Shown piece by piece: positions 54,446 to 62,802 of a DNA stretch of 64,000 nucleotides. The notes under the pieces are model-generated. The model was not told the DNA's origin and made no database searches. It saw only the letters and a list, made by a program, of their open reading frames with translations. The translations under genes were made by a program, and so were the position numbers. This DNA is from Streptomyces oceani. Its GTDB lineage: Bacteria > Actinomycetota > Actinomycetes > Streptomycetales > Streptomycetaceae. Positions within the stretch are counted from its first letter, which is position 1. The number at the start of each line of letters is the position of its first letter. The DNA is taken from the NCBI RefSeq assembly GCF_001751245.1, contig NZ_LJGU01000113.1, forward strand, positions 236,189 to 300,188, written 5' to 3'.

Positions 54446-55342
54446 TCAGAATCCGAACTGGCCTGCGTTCAGGCTACCTTCGGCCACGATGACGGCGGGA
54501 CCCGTCATCACGATACGACCGTCCGCCTCCTCAGCGATAACCAGCCGGCCACCCGGCACATCGACCGTGTACGTGACTCCCGAACCATCCAGGGCTGGGT
54601 CAGCGCCGTCCCTACGAGCCGCGGCGACCATCGCCGCACAGGCCCCCGTGCCGCACGAACGCGTCTCTCCGGCACCCCGCTCGTGCACCCGCAGGGCGAT
54701 GTGCCGTTCGCCCCGCCTGACGACGAACTCGACGTTCACGCCGTCAGGGAAGGTGGTGACCGGAGCGACCGCCGGGGCGGTACGCAGCGCGCCGGCGTCC
54801 GCGAGTTCGTCGACGAAGACGACGGCGTGCGGGTTCCCCAGGTCCAGCGCGTACGCCGGCCAGGAGCGATCCCCGACGGTGACCGTGACGGCACCGTCCA
54901 GCTGCTTCGCCCGCCCCATGTCCACCGTCACCGCGCCATCCGCCGCCCGCCCCGCGGCGTCGCCGCCGGACGCGCTGGCGCGCACGTGCCGCACTCCGGC
55001 CCGGGTCGCGACGGCGAGGTCACCGGCGGGGACGAGTCCGGAGCGGACCAGGTGGTACGCGAAGACCCGTAGGCCGTTCCCGCACATCTCGGCGAGACTG
55101 CCGTCGCCGTTGCGGTAGTCCATGAACCACTCGGCCTCGGACGCCATCTCCCGTGCCTCCGGATGGGCGGCGGAGCGTACGACGCGCAGCAGACCGTCAC
55201 CCCCGACACCCGCCCGCCGATCGCAGAGCCGGGCCACCGTCTCCGTGGAGAGGCGGAGCTCGCCAGCGGGATCCGGGAGGATCACGAAGTCGTTCTCGGT
55301 GCCGTGTCCCTTGAGGAAGGCCACGGGATGCGTGCTGACCAC
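54446..55342 (-). CDS. dapF: Diaminopimelate epimerase
   Basis: A 298-residue PLP-independent epimerase converting LL- to meso-diaminopimelate. The two catalytic Cys are C87 (EMCGNGLR) and C230 (ETRSCGTGA); substrate-binding segments are GTENDFV near the start and LGNPHAVVFVDE. Streptomycetes use LL-DAP in the wall, but meso-DAP is needed for lysine. GTG start. An insert near 123-135 is Gly/Ala-rich. Confidence 0.95.
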   Translation of the reverse strand: MVSTHPVAFLKGHGTENDFVILPDPAGELRLSTETVARLCDRRAGVGGDGLLRVVRSAAHPEAREMASEAEWFMDYRNGDGSLAEMCGNGLRVFAYHLVRSGLVPAGDLAVATRAGVRHVRASASGGDAAGRAADGAVTVDMGRAKQLDGAVTVTVGDRSWPAYALDLGNPHAVVFVDELADAGALRTAPAVAPVTTFPDGVNVEFVVRRGERHIALRVHERGAGETRSCGTGACAAMVAAARRDGADPALDGSGVTYTVDVPGGRLVIAEEADGRIVMTGPAVIVAEGSLNAGQFGF

Positions 55343-55450
55343 GCCGTCGATCGTACGACAGTCCTGGTACGTCCGTGCCCGTCACCCGCGTCGCACCGCG
55401 GACCGCGAGCCACCCCGCGGGAGGCGGCCGCGGGTCGCACACGTCTCGGC

Positions 55451-55975
55451 TCAGTTGAGCCGCGCGACCCGCCACACCGCGAGCGCGGCGGTCGTACCGA
55501 CGACGAGCGCGTAGAGCAGAGCGACCCGCCAGTCCGCTCGCTGTCCGGAGCCTGGCTCCGGCAGCCCGGGCCAGGTGTGCCCCACCCGCCGGGCGGCCAT
55601 GACGCCCCAGCCGGCGGCGCAGCAGGAGATCAACAGTCCGAGCATCGCCACGACCGCGCCCGACCTACCGCCTGGCTCGAAGGCCAACGGAAAGGCGAAC
55701 ATCAGCGAGCCCAGCGCTCCCAGCGCGACGATCGGCGCCAGCTGCCACAGCCGCATCCGACGCTGCGGTCGGAGTTCCTGCGGTTCCTCGGCGGGCGGCT
55801 CCGCGACGGACTCGTCGCCGTCCTCCGCTCCTCGGCCGCCGCCGCGCGTCCCGGAGTCACCCGCGGACACCACGGCCTCGGACGGACCGCGCCCGTCACC
55901 ATAAGCATCGGCACGCCTACTCTCCGGTACGGAGTCCACTCTGGACTCCTCGCTGTCACGAGGGCCGGCCTCCAT
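55451..55975 (-). CDS. Membrane protein of unknown function
   Basis: A 174-residue protein. The first ~75 residues are acidic, Gly/Ser/Glu-rich and disordered; three hydrophobic helices follow (LWQLAPIVALGALGSLMFAF, a second at VVAMLGLLISCCAAGWGVM, a third at VALLYALVVGTTAALAVW). ATG 55975 has GGGAGGG upstream; an in-frame start at 56032 is possible. Located between dapF and miaA in the same direction, probably one operon. I do not recognise a function. Confidence 0.78.
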   Translation of the reverse strand: MEAGPRDSEESRVDSVPESRRADAYGDGRGPSEAVVSAGDSGTRGGGRGAEDGDESVAEPPAEEPQELRPQRRMRLWQLAPIVALGALGSLMFAFPLAFEPGGRSGAVVAMLGLLISCCAAGWGVMAARRVGHTWPGLPEPGSGQRADWRVALLYALVVGTTAALAVWRVARLN

Positions 55976-56082
55976 CGCCACACGCCCTCCCAACTCCGGC
56001 TGCTTGGCTCGAACGATGGTTGATGATGGCACGTCCGAACTGCCCGGGCGGCCGCTCGGGGCGTCCCGATGCCATCACGTGA

Positions 56083-57030
56083 TCAGGCTGTAACCGGTCG
56101 TTCGAGCAACGACAGCGCGCGGTCGGTGAGTTCCGTTCGGTCATCGGCCGACCCTGCGAGCCAGTGCACCCGCGGATCGCGCCGAAACCAGGAATCCTGC
56201 CGGCGCGCGAACCTCTTGGTGGCGCGAACGGTCTCCTGCCGCGCTTCCGCTTCGGTGCACTCGCCGGCGAGCGCCGCGAGTATCTGCTGGTACCCCAGGG
56301 CCCGGGACGCCGTACGGCCCTCACGCAGGCCCTCCGCCTCCAACTGCCGCACCTCGTGAACGAGCCCTTCCCGCCACATCCGGTCGACCCGCGCGGCGAT
56401 CCTCTCGTCCAACTCCGGTCGCGCCACGTCAAGACCGATCTGCACCGTGTCGTAGACCGACTCGTGCCCGGGGAGGTTAGCGGTGAAGGGCCGCCCGGTG
56501 ATCTCGATCACCTCCAGGGCCCGTACGATGCGGCGGCCGTTGCTGCGGAGGATCGCGCGCGCGGCCTCCGGGTCGGCCTCGGCCAGCCGAGCGTGCAGTG
56601 CGTCGGACCCCTGCTCCAGCAACTCCTGGTCCAGCCGCTCGCGTACGGCCGGATCGGTACCGGGAAAGTCCAGGGCGTCGACGGCACCGCGCAGGTACAG
56701 CCCCGAACCACCGACCAGCACAGGGACACGCCCCCGTGCCAACAGTCGGTCGATATGGGCCCTGGCCAGGCGCTGGTACTCGGCGACACTGGCGGTGACC
56801 GTCACGTCCCAGATGTCCAGCAGCTGATGTGGCACGCCTTGACGCTCCCGAGGCGTCAGCTTTGCCGTGCCGATGTCCATACCCCGGTAGAGCTGCATGG
56901 AGTCGGCGTTGATGACCTCGCCGCCGAGCCGCCGAGCGAGCTCGACGCCCAAGTCCGACTTGCCGGACGCGGTGGGGCCGACGACGGCGATGACGGGAGC
57001 GGCAGAGTCGAGGGAAGTCGGACTTTTCAC
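56083..57030 (-). CDS. miaA: tRNA dimethylallyltransferase
   Basis: A 315-residue enzyme adding a dimethylallyl group to A37 of tRNAs reading U-starting codons. P-loop GPTASGKSDLGVELA (about 18-32), NADSMQLYRGMDIGTAK (about 40-56), VPHQLLDIWD and GGSGLYLRGAVD, and the tRNA-recognition end TVRATKRFARRQDSWFRRD. GTG 57030 (VKSPTSLDSAAPVIAVV) is preferred over a longer frame. It prepares the substrate of the MiaB encoded nearby. Confidence 0.95.
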   Translation of the reverse strand: MKSPTSLDSAAPVIAVVGPTASGKSDLGVELARRLGGEVINADSMQLYRGMDIGTAKLTPRERQGVPHQLLDIWDVTVTASVAEYQRLARAHIDRLLARGRVPVLVGGSGLYLRGAVDALDFPGTDPAVRERLDQELLEQGSDALHARLAEADPEAARAILRSNGRRIVRALEVIEITGRPFTANLPGHESVYDTVQIGLDVARPELDERIAARVDRMWREGLVHEVRQLEAEGLREGRTASRALGYQQILAALAGECTEAEARQETVRATKRFARRQDSWFRRDPRVHWLAGSADDRTELTDRALSLLERPVTA

Positions 57031-57391
57031 GGAGACGATTCTCGCAAATACCGACCGCCCCAAGGGCGGCCGGTCAACGAACCGATTCGCCCCGCCACCC
57101 CGGGTGAGCCGGCCCTCGACCGCTCCGCACTGCGCATAATGCGCCCCACTCACGTATGGTTTGAAGGTGTACAGGCGTTTCCGCCATATATGACCTAATC
57201 GTCAGTTTCATCGGGATTTCCGCGGAGGCGCGGGAGACCACCTGGCGAACGGCGGCGGAGTCGGCCGAGGAGATGGTCCAGGTTCGGCGAGCCAGCCGAG
57301 CGGCCGGACCCCGAGCCCGCACCGAGAGCTGAGCCTCGGCACCGGCGGGCCGGGGGCGCCCCCACAGACGCCACAACGGAAGGTCACCGCC
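57031..57391. other. Divergent intergenic region between miaA and the antitoxin-like gene
   Basis: 361 bp without a gene. Plus-strand TTGAAG (57161-57166) and CATATA (57185-57190), 18 bp apart, could be a promoter. The AT-rich run CATATATGACCTAATC stands out locally. Nothing else recognised. Confidence 0.4.
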
Positions 57392-57649
57392 ATGGGTTTC
57401 ATGGACAAGGTCAAGGGCATGCTCGGCCAGCACAGCGAGAAGGTCGGCCAGGGCGTGGACAAGGGCGCAGAGACGCTCGACCGCAAGACCGGCGGCAAGT
57501 ACTCGGACAAGATCCAGTCCGGCACCGACAAAACCAAGGACAAGGTGGACCGGATGGGCGACCAGAACCGTGGCGACCAGAACCGTGGCGGCGAAAGCCG
57601 CGGCGGCGAAGGTACCGGCGGCGAAAGCCGTGGCGGCGACGCAGCCTGA
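57392..57649 (+). CDS. MT0933-like antitoxin family protein
   Basis: An 85-residue small hydrophilic protein. The first ~55 residues (MGFMDKVKGMLGQHSEKVGQ, then RKTGGKYSDKIQSG) match the MT0933 antitoxin-like family common in actinobacteria. The remainder is a low-complexity Gly/Arg/Glu tail built on R-G-G-E-S-R-G-G. ATG with GGAAGG upstream. No toxin gene is adjacent, so a toxin-antitoxin role is not supported here; a stress-type (CsbD-like) role is as likely. Confidence 0.82.
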   Translation: MGFMDKVKGMLGQHSEKVGQGVDKGAETLDRKTGGKYSDKIQSGTDKTKDKVDRMGDQNRGDQNRGGESRGGEGTGGESRGGDAA

Positions 57650-57778
57650 GGTGCTGCGCCCCGCCGCTCCCCGTCCCGTCGGCCGTGGCCGCGGACCTGG
57701 CGGTTCGCCGGCCCGGCCGGCGACCTCACCGTACGCAGCGAGTGAGCCCGGGTCAGGATCGCGGCCCGGTGACGGGTG

Positions 57779-58516
57779 TCAGGACCAGCTGGCGACCAGG
57801 TAACCGACGCCGTACGGCGCGTCCTCGTAGAGCATCCTGCCGGTGAGCCCGGCCCCCTCCGCCGCCCCCGCGAGCACCTGCCAGCTGGAGCGGCCGGCCG
57901 CGTGCAGGTCGTACGCCAACTCCTCGTCCAGTTCTCCGAGGAGGGCCGGGTCCGCGCTGCCCAATGCGCGGGCTGCCGCCGTGTCGAAGGCCAGCGCGCG
58001 TTCGTCGAAGTACCCGGGGGCCTTCAACGTACGACAGGCGCTGCCGTCCCCCAGGACGAGCAGGGCCACCCTGGAGGCGGACCCGGCGAGTTCACGCCCC
58101 GCCTCCAGGCAACGATCGCGACACAGCGCCTCGCCGACCCCCAGCCCCTCGACGGGGGCCGCTGTCCAGGCCGTACGCTCCAGCAACCAGCCACCCACCG
58201 CGAGAGCGGGTGGCAGCGGGCGCGCGCTGCCCAGGGTCTCGTCCGCGAGGCCCAGGGTCGCGTACGCCGGACCCAGTGTCACGTCCAGATCCACGCCGTA
58301 CGGCCGGAAGGAACCGGGGGCTCCCTGCGGATGCCGGCCACGCTCCGCTTGGTCGGCCGGCCCGACGAGCACCAGCCGGTCGGGGCGCGCCGCCGCCAGC
58401 ACGGCGATCGCGTCGTAGCAGGCGGTTCGCGCGTCGTCCATCTCCCCGGCCGCCCCCGCAGCGACCTGCGGTACGAGCAGAGGCGGGCACGGGCAGACAG
58501 CTGCGGCGACAAGCAT
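57779..58516 (-). CDS. Class III extradiol dioxygenase-like protein
   Basis: A 245-residue protein of the LigB/class III extradiol superfamily as seen beside miaB in streptomycetes (MLVAAAVCPCPPLLVPQVA at the start; LVLVGPADQAERG; LLVLGDGSACRTLKAPGYF; EELAYDLHAAGRSSWQVLAG). The metal His residues expected near the N-terminus are not evident, because CPCPPLLVP replaces a His-containing segment, so it may not be an active dioxygenase. ATG start. Located just downstream of miaB. Confidence 0.8.
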   Translation of the reverse strand: MLVAAAVCPCPPLLVPQVAAGAAGEMDDARTACYDAIAVLAAARPDRLVLVGPADQAERGRHPQGAPGSFRPYGVDLDVTLGPAYATLGLADETLGSARPLPPALAVGGWLLERTAWTAAPVEGLGVGEALCRDRCLEAGRELAGSASRVALLVLGDGSACRTLKAPGYFDERALAFDTAAARALGSADPALLGELDEELAYDLHAAGRSSWQVLAGAAEGAGLTGRMLYEDAPYGVGYLVASWS

Positions 58517-58618
58517 GGCGCGCAGCTTAGCGCCGGAGACCGGCCCGGCCCACGGCCACCCCGCACGCCGCGCGGGAAGGCGTCATCCGCCGGCCGAAGC
58601 CGCCCGAACCCGACGTGC

Positions 58619-60181
58619 TCAGCAGGTTCCGCAACCTCCGCTCGCGGCGGGCTGCGGTTCCGGCGCGCCGATGGTCGGCAGCCCCAACAACACTCCGCCA
58701 CCAGCGGATTCCGCCGTCGGCGCGGCGTTCCGCAACTCCCAGGCGTCCCCGGCGCGGGTGCGCCGCACCGAGTGGGCTGGCCCCTCCGCCAGCAGGTGGT
58801 GCGGAGCCGCGTAGGTGATCTCCACCGTGACCAGGTCCCCGGGGCGTACGGGGCGCTCCGTGGGCAGGCTCCGCGCCCCTTCGCTCTCCTCCCGCACGCT
58901 CGGCACGAAGTGCACCAGCCGGTTGTCCGGAGCTCGCCCGGACAGGCGCCCCGTGGAGCTGTCCTTACGCCCCTCCCCCTCAGCGACCATGACTTCCAGG
59001 ACCCGCCCGGTCTGCTTCTGGTTCTCTTCCCAGGAGATCCGCTCCTGGAGCGCCACCAGCCGTTCGTACCGCTCCTGCACGACCGCCTTCGGAAGCTGTC
59101 CCGCCATCTCGGCCGCGGGGGTCCCGGGCCGCTTGCTGTACTGGAAGGTGAAGGCCTGCGCGAACCGGGCCTCCCGCACCACGTGCAGGGTCTCCTCGAA
59201 GTCCGCCTCGGTCTCACCGGGAAAGCCCACGATGATGTCGGTCGAGATCGCCGCGTCCGGCATCGCCGCCCGCACCTTCTCGATGATGCCGAGGTAGCGC
59301 TCCTGCCGGTACGAGCGGCGCATCGCCTTCAACACCCGTGAAGATCCCGACTGCAGGGGCATGTGGAGTTGCGGCATGACGTTCGGCGTCTCGGCCATCG
59401 CGGCGATCACGTCGTCGGTGAAGTCCCGCGGGTGGGGCGAGGTGAAGCGAACCCGCTCAAGCCCCTCGATCCGCCCGCAGGCACGCAGCAGCTTGCTGAA
59501 CGCCTCCCGGTCGCCGATCTCGCTGCCGTAGGCGTTGACGTTCTGCCCGAGCAGGGTGATCTCGCTGACACCCTCGTCGACCAACGCCTCCACCTCGGCG
59601 AGGATGTCACCGGGGCGACGGTCCTTCTCCTTGCCGCGCAGCTGCGGGACGATGCAGAAGGTGCAGGTGTTGTTGCAGCCGACCGATACGGACACCCAGG
59701 CGGCGTACGGACTGTCCCGCCGTGCCGGCAGTGTGGAGGGGAACGCCTCCAGCGACTCGGCGATCTCGACCTGAGCCTCCCGCTCCACTCGCGCGCGCTC
59801 CAGCAGCACCGGCAGCTTGCCGACGTTGTGCGTGCCGAACACCACATCCACCCAGGGCGCCTTGCGCACGATGGTGTCGCGGTCCTTCTGGGCCAGGCAG
59901 CCGCCCACCGCGATCTGCATCCCGGGGTCGGCGGCCTTCCGTGGGGCGAGTTGGCCGAGGTTGCCGTACAACCGGTTGTCGGCGTTCTCCCGGACCGCGC
60001 AGGTGTTGAACACCACGACGTCGGCCGGCTCCGCGTCCTCCTCGGCCGCCCGCACGTAGCCCGCGTCCTCGAGCAGGCCGGCCATGCGTTCGCTGTCGTG
60101 CACGTTCATCTGGCAGCCGAACGTACGGATTTCGTAGCGTCGGCCGCGGTCGTCTCGATCAAGGGTGTCCCGCGCGGTCAT
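58619..60181 (-). CDS. miaB: tRNA-2-methylthio-N6-dimethylallyladenosine synthase
   Basis: A 520-residue radical-SAM methylthiotransferase acting on MiaA-modified tRNA. The N-terminal domain has three cluster Cys: TFGCQMN (C23), [10 protein letters not shown] and VGGCLAQK; the radical-SAM cluster is [12 protein letters not shown]; a TRAM domain lies near 370-450. The C-terminus GGCGTC adds three Cys. ATG 60181 ([19 protein letters not shown]) preferred. Confidence 0.95.
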   Translation of the reverse strand: MTARDTLDRDDRGRRYEIRTFGCQMNVHDSERMAGLLEDAGYVRAAEEDAEPADVVVFNTCAVRENADNRLYGNLGQLAPRKAADPGMQIAVGGCLAQKDRDTIVRKAPWVDVVFGTHNVGKLPVLLERARVEREAQVEIAESLEAFPSTLPARRDSPYAAWVSVSVGCNNTCTFCIVPQLRGKEKDRRPGDILAEVEALVDEGVSEITLLGQNVNAYGSEIGDREAFSKLLRACGRIEGLERVRFTSPHPRDFTDDVIAAMAETPNVMPQLHMPLQSGSSRVLKAMRRSYRQERYLGIIEKVRAAMPDAAISTDIIVGFPGETEADFEETLHVVREARFAQAFTFQYSKRPGTPAAEMAGQLPKAVVQERYERLVALQERISWEENQKQTGRVLEVMVAEGEGRKDSSTGRLSGRAPDNRLVHFVPSVREESEGARSLPTERPVRPGDLVTVEITYAAPHHLLAEGPAHSVRRTRAGDAWELRNAAPTAESAGGGVLLGLPTIGAPEPQPAASGGCGTC

Positions 60182-60585
60182 GGCACCAGGGTAGAGGGTT
60201 CGCCGCCCTGCCCGCGGAAGTCGGCATCCTCCCACAACTCGTCACCGCGCGGCTGCCGGTGTCTGGTCTGCACCGGGAACGGCTTACCCGTTCCCGGTCA
60301 CCGCTCGCCAAAGGTGCAGCTACACTCCCGCAGCATGCGTAACGCCACCCCCACAAGCAATGCGCAGAAATTGCACATTCGACGACCGGACACCGACGCG
60401 CGCGTCCCCCACGGAATATCGACGCGCTATGCGGCGGTTCTCGCTGATTCCCCGGAACTCGTCCTTGGCAATCGCCCTGCGACCGTCAACCGGCATCTCG
60501 TACGCCCGGTCGCCGGCCCGACGCGGTCCCCCCTCAGCAGCAGAGCTCCAGCGCCGATCCCGGGTCACTCGACCGCGGCGCCGAG
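60182..60585. other. Divergent region upstream of miaB and the glycosyltransferase
   Basis: 404 bp between divergent genes. It contains a plus-strand TACACT hexamer (60321-60326), 9 bp before the ATG of a possible 84-residue upstream ORF. No hairpin or RNA gene recognised. Confidence 0.4.
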
Positions 60586-60589
60586 GTGA
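60335..60589 (+). CDS. Possible small upstream ORF coupled to the glycosyltransferase gene
   Basis: An 84-residue open frame (MRNATPTSNAQKLHIRRPDT) whose TGA overlaps the GTG start of the downstream gene (GTGA). The product is basic and Pro/Arg/Ser-rich with no recognised domain, and no good ribosome binding site precedes it. It may be a leader peptide or chance. Confidence 0.3.
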   Translation: MRNATPTSNAQKLHIRRPDTDARVPHGISTRYAAVLADSPELVLGNRPATVNRHLVRPVAGPTRSPLSSRAPAPIPGHSTAAPR

Positions 60590-62802
60590 GCGGGCGCCCG
60601 GCAAAGGGCCGTCACCGGCTGTCACGGAATCCGCGGGGACACTGGCTCCTGCTGGCCGTCGTCGTCCCCGTGATGTTCGCGGCGCTGCTCTTCGAGGGCT
60701 GGACCAAGCACGAGGTGGACGCCGCGACGAGTCCGCCGGACTGCACGGCTCCGGCCCCTCGGGAGGTACGGGACGGCGGCCCGGTGCTGCGTGACGACGG
60801 CGGAGGACTGACCACCGCCTCGATGCCGAAACGCACCGTCGCGCTCACCTACGACGGCGGCCCCGACCCCGAGTGGACCCCACGCCTGCTCGACCTGTTG
60901 GACCGGCACGACGCGCGAGCCACCTTCTTCCTGTCCGGCGCCCAGGCGGCCCGGCACCCGGAGTTGGTCCAGCGGATACGCGCGGAGGGGCACGAGATCG
61001 GGTCCCACACCTACACCGGTGGCGACCTGGCCTCGGCCTCCGAAATGCGTTCCCGGCTCGAACTGTCCCTGACGCGAACCGCGCTGGCCGGCACCGTGGG
61101 CGTACACACCAAATTGTTGCGAATGCCACAGACGACGACGCCCGACACGTTGTGCGGCGCCAAATGGAAAGCCGCACAACGTGTCCTCGATCAGGGCTAT
61201 CTACTTGTCGCCGCCGACCCGCAGTCCCGGAAACCGGCGAAAGGCGCGATCCGGCAATACAGCCAGACGAGTCTCGCGTACAAGGAGACCAAACGGCTGT
61301 TGAACAACGAGAACATCAGCGAGTTCACCACTGTGACGGCGGGCATCGGCACGCCGTCCACCAACACCCCCACCTCGCACGTGGAACGCTGGAAGGGGAC
61401 GGCCCTGCTGTGGGCCCAGAAGCTCGGTCACGCCTTCGCCGGAAGCATGATCTGGGTGCTGGCGCTCGCGGGCGCCCTGGGGCTGTCCCGACTGTTGTTC
61501 CTCGTGCTGTTCGCTCGCGCGCACGTACGGCGGCTGGAGCGCTTCCGTCCCGGTGCGCCCTGGCTGCGGGAGGTCAACCAGCCGATCACCGTCCTGATAC
61601 CGGCCTTCAACGAGGAGGCCGGTATCGAGTCCACCATCCGCTCCCTGCTCGGCTCCCAGCACGTACGCCTACAGATCATCGTGATCGACGACGGCTCCAC
61701 GGACCGGACCAGCCAACTCGCGGCTGCCGTACGGGACCCCCGGGTGACGGTCGTACGGCAGCCGAACTCCGGCAAGGCGGCGGCCCTCAACACCGGGTTG
61801 GCGCACGCCCAGCACGACCTGGTGGTCATGGTGGACGCGGACACCGTCTTCGATCCGGAGGCGATGTACCGACTCATCCAGCCGCTCGCGCACCCCGCCG
61901 TAGGCGCGGTGTCTGGCAACACGAAAGTCGGCAACCGCCGTCGGCTGCTGGGCAGGTGGCAGCACCTGGAGTACGTCTTCGGGTTCAACCTGGACCGGCG
62001 GATGTTCGAGGTCCTGGAGTGCATGCCCACGGTCCCGGGGGCCATCGGCGCCTTCCGCAGGGACGCGCTCATGGGCATCGGCGGCGTCAGCGAGGACACC
62101 CTCGCGGAGGACACCGACCTCACCATGGCGCTGTGGCGGGCGGGCTGGCGGGTGGTGTACGAGGAGTCCGCGATCGCCTGGACGGAGGTCCCTGGTTCGC
62201 TGCGGCAACTGTGGCGGCAACGCTACCGCTGGTGCTTCGGCACGCTCCAGGCGATGTGGAAACACCGGCGGGCCATGCTCGAGGTGGGGCCGGCCGGTCG
62301 CTTCGGCCGTCGCGGCCTCACGTATCTCGCGGTCTTCCAGGTGGCGCTGCCCCTGCTGGCCCCGATCATCGACCTGTTCGCCATCTACGGCACCCTCTTC
62401 CAGGACCCGATGCGCTCCCTGACCGTCTGGTTGGCCTTCCTGGCCGCCCAACTGGTCTGCGCCGGATACGCGTTGCGTCTGGACGGGGAACGGCTCCGTT
62501 CCCTGTGGGTCATGCCCGCCCAGCTGATCGTCTATCGGCAGCTGATGTATCTGGTGGTGATCCAGTCGATCGTCACCGCGCTGCTCGGCACTCGGTTGCG
62601 CTGGCACCGGATGCACAGGTCCGGCACGGCGGCCCAGGAGATCGGTCAGCCCGTGCCTCTGGCGGAGCTCAGCGAGACGGCACCACCCCCACCACCACCC
62701 CCACAGCACACCAATGTCCCCCCACCACTGATCGGCGGTCGGAGTGAACGGCAACAACTGGCACCCTGGCCCGACGGGGCCAGGAGCCATACCGGGGCAT
62801 GA
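60586..62802 (+). CDS. Membrane family 2 glycosyltransferase with N-terminal polysaccharide-deacetylase-like domain
   Basis: A 738-residue protein. A transmembrane helix lies at ~20-37. The NodB-like domain (about 80-265) reads TYDGGPDPEWT and GSHTYTGGD: the metal Asp (G91 here) and the second metal His (G145) are lost, while D90 and H141 remain. Further membrane helices follow at ~285-310. The GT2 domain (about 330-560) has VLIPAFNEE, DDGSTD, VDADT, EDTD and QRYRW, the processive-synthase pattern of hyaluronan/chitin/cellulose synthases, then several helices. GTG start. It probably builds and exports an extracellular glycan; the LCP gene overlaps its end. Confidence 0.88.
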   Translation: MSGRPAKGRHRLSRNPRGHWLLLAVVVPVMFAALLFEGWTKHEVDAATSPPDCTAPAPREVRDGGPVLRDDGGGLTTASMPKRTVALTYDGGPDPEWTPRLLDLLDRHDARATFFLSGAQAARHPELVQRIRAEGHEIGSHTYTGGDLASASEMRSRLELSLTRTALAGTVGVHTKLLRMPQTTTPDTLCGAKWKAAQRVLDQGYLLVAADPQSRKPAKGAIRQYSQTSLAYKETKRLLNNENISEFTTVTAGIGTPSTNTPTSHVERWKGTALLWAQKLGHAFAGSMIWVLALAGALGLSRLLFLVLFARAHVRRLERFRPGAPWLREVNQPITVLIPAFNEEAGIESTIRSLLGSQHVRLQIIVIDDGSTDRTSQLAAAVRDPRVTVVRQPNSGKAAALNTGLAHAQHDLVVMVDADTVFDPEAMYRLIQPLAHPAVGAVSGNTKVGNRRRLLGRWQHLEYVFGFNLDRRMFEVLECMPTVPGAIGAFRRDALMGIGGVSEDTLAEDTDLTMALWRAGWRVVYEESAIAWTEVPGSLRQLWRQRYRWCFGTLQAMWKHRRAMLEVGPAGRFGRRGLTYLAVFQVALPLLAPIIDLFAIYGTLFQDPMRSLTVWLAFLAAQLVCAGYALRLDGERLRSLWVMPAQLIVYRQLMYLVVIQSIVTALLGTRLRWHRMHRSGTAAQEIGQPVPLAELSETAPPPPPPPQHTNVPPPLIGGRSERQQLAPWPDGARSHTGA

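Noticed and set aside
56012..56030. LexA-box-like TCGAAC-N4-GTTGAT upstream of the membrane protein gene
   Set aside because: Only one half site matches the consensus and the gene has no link to DNA repair.
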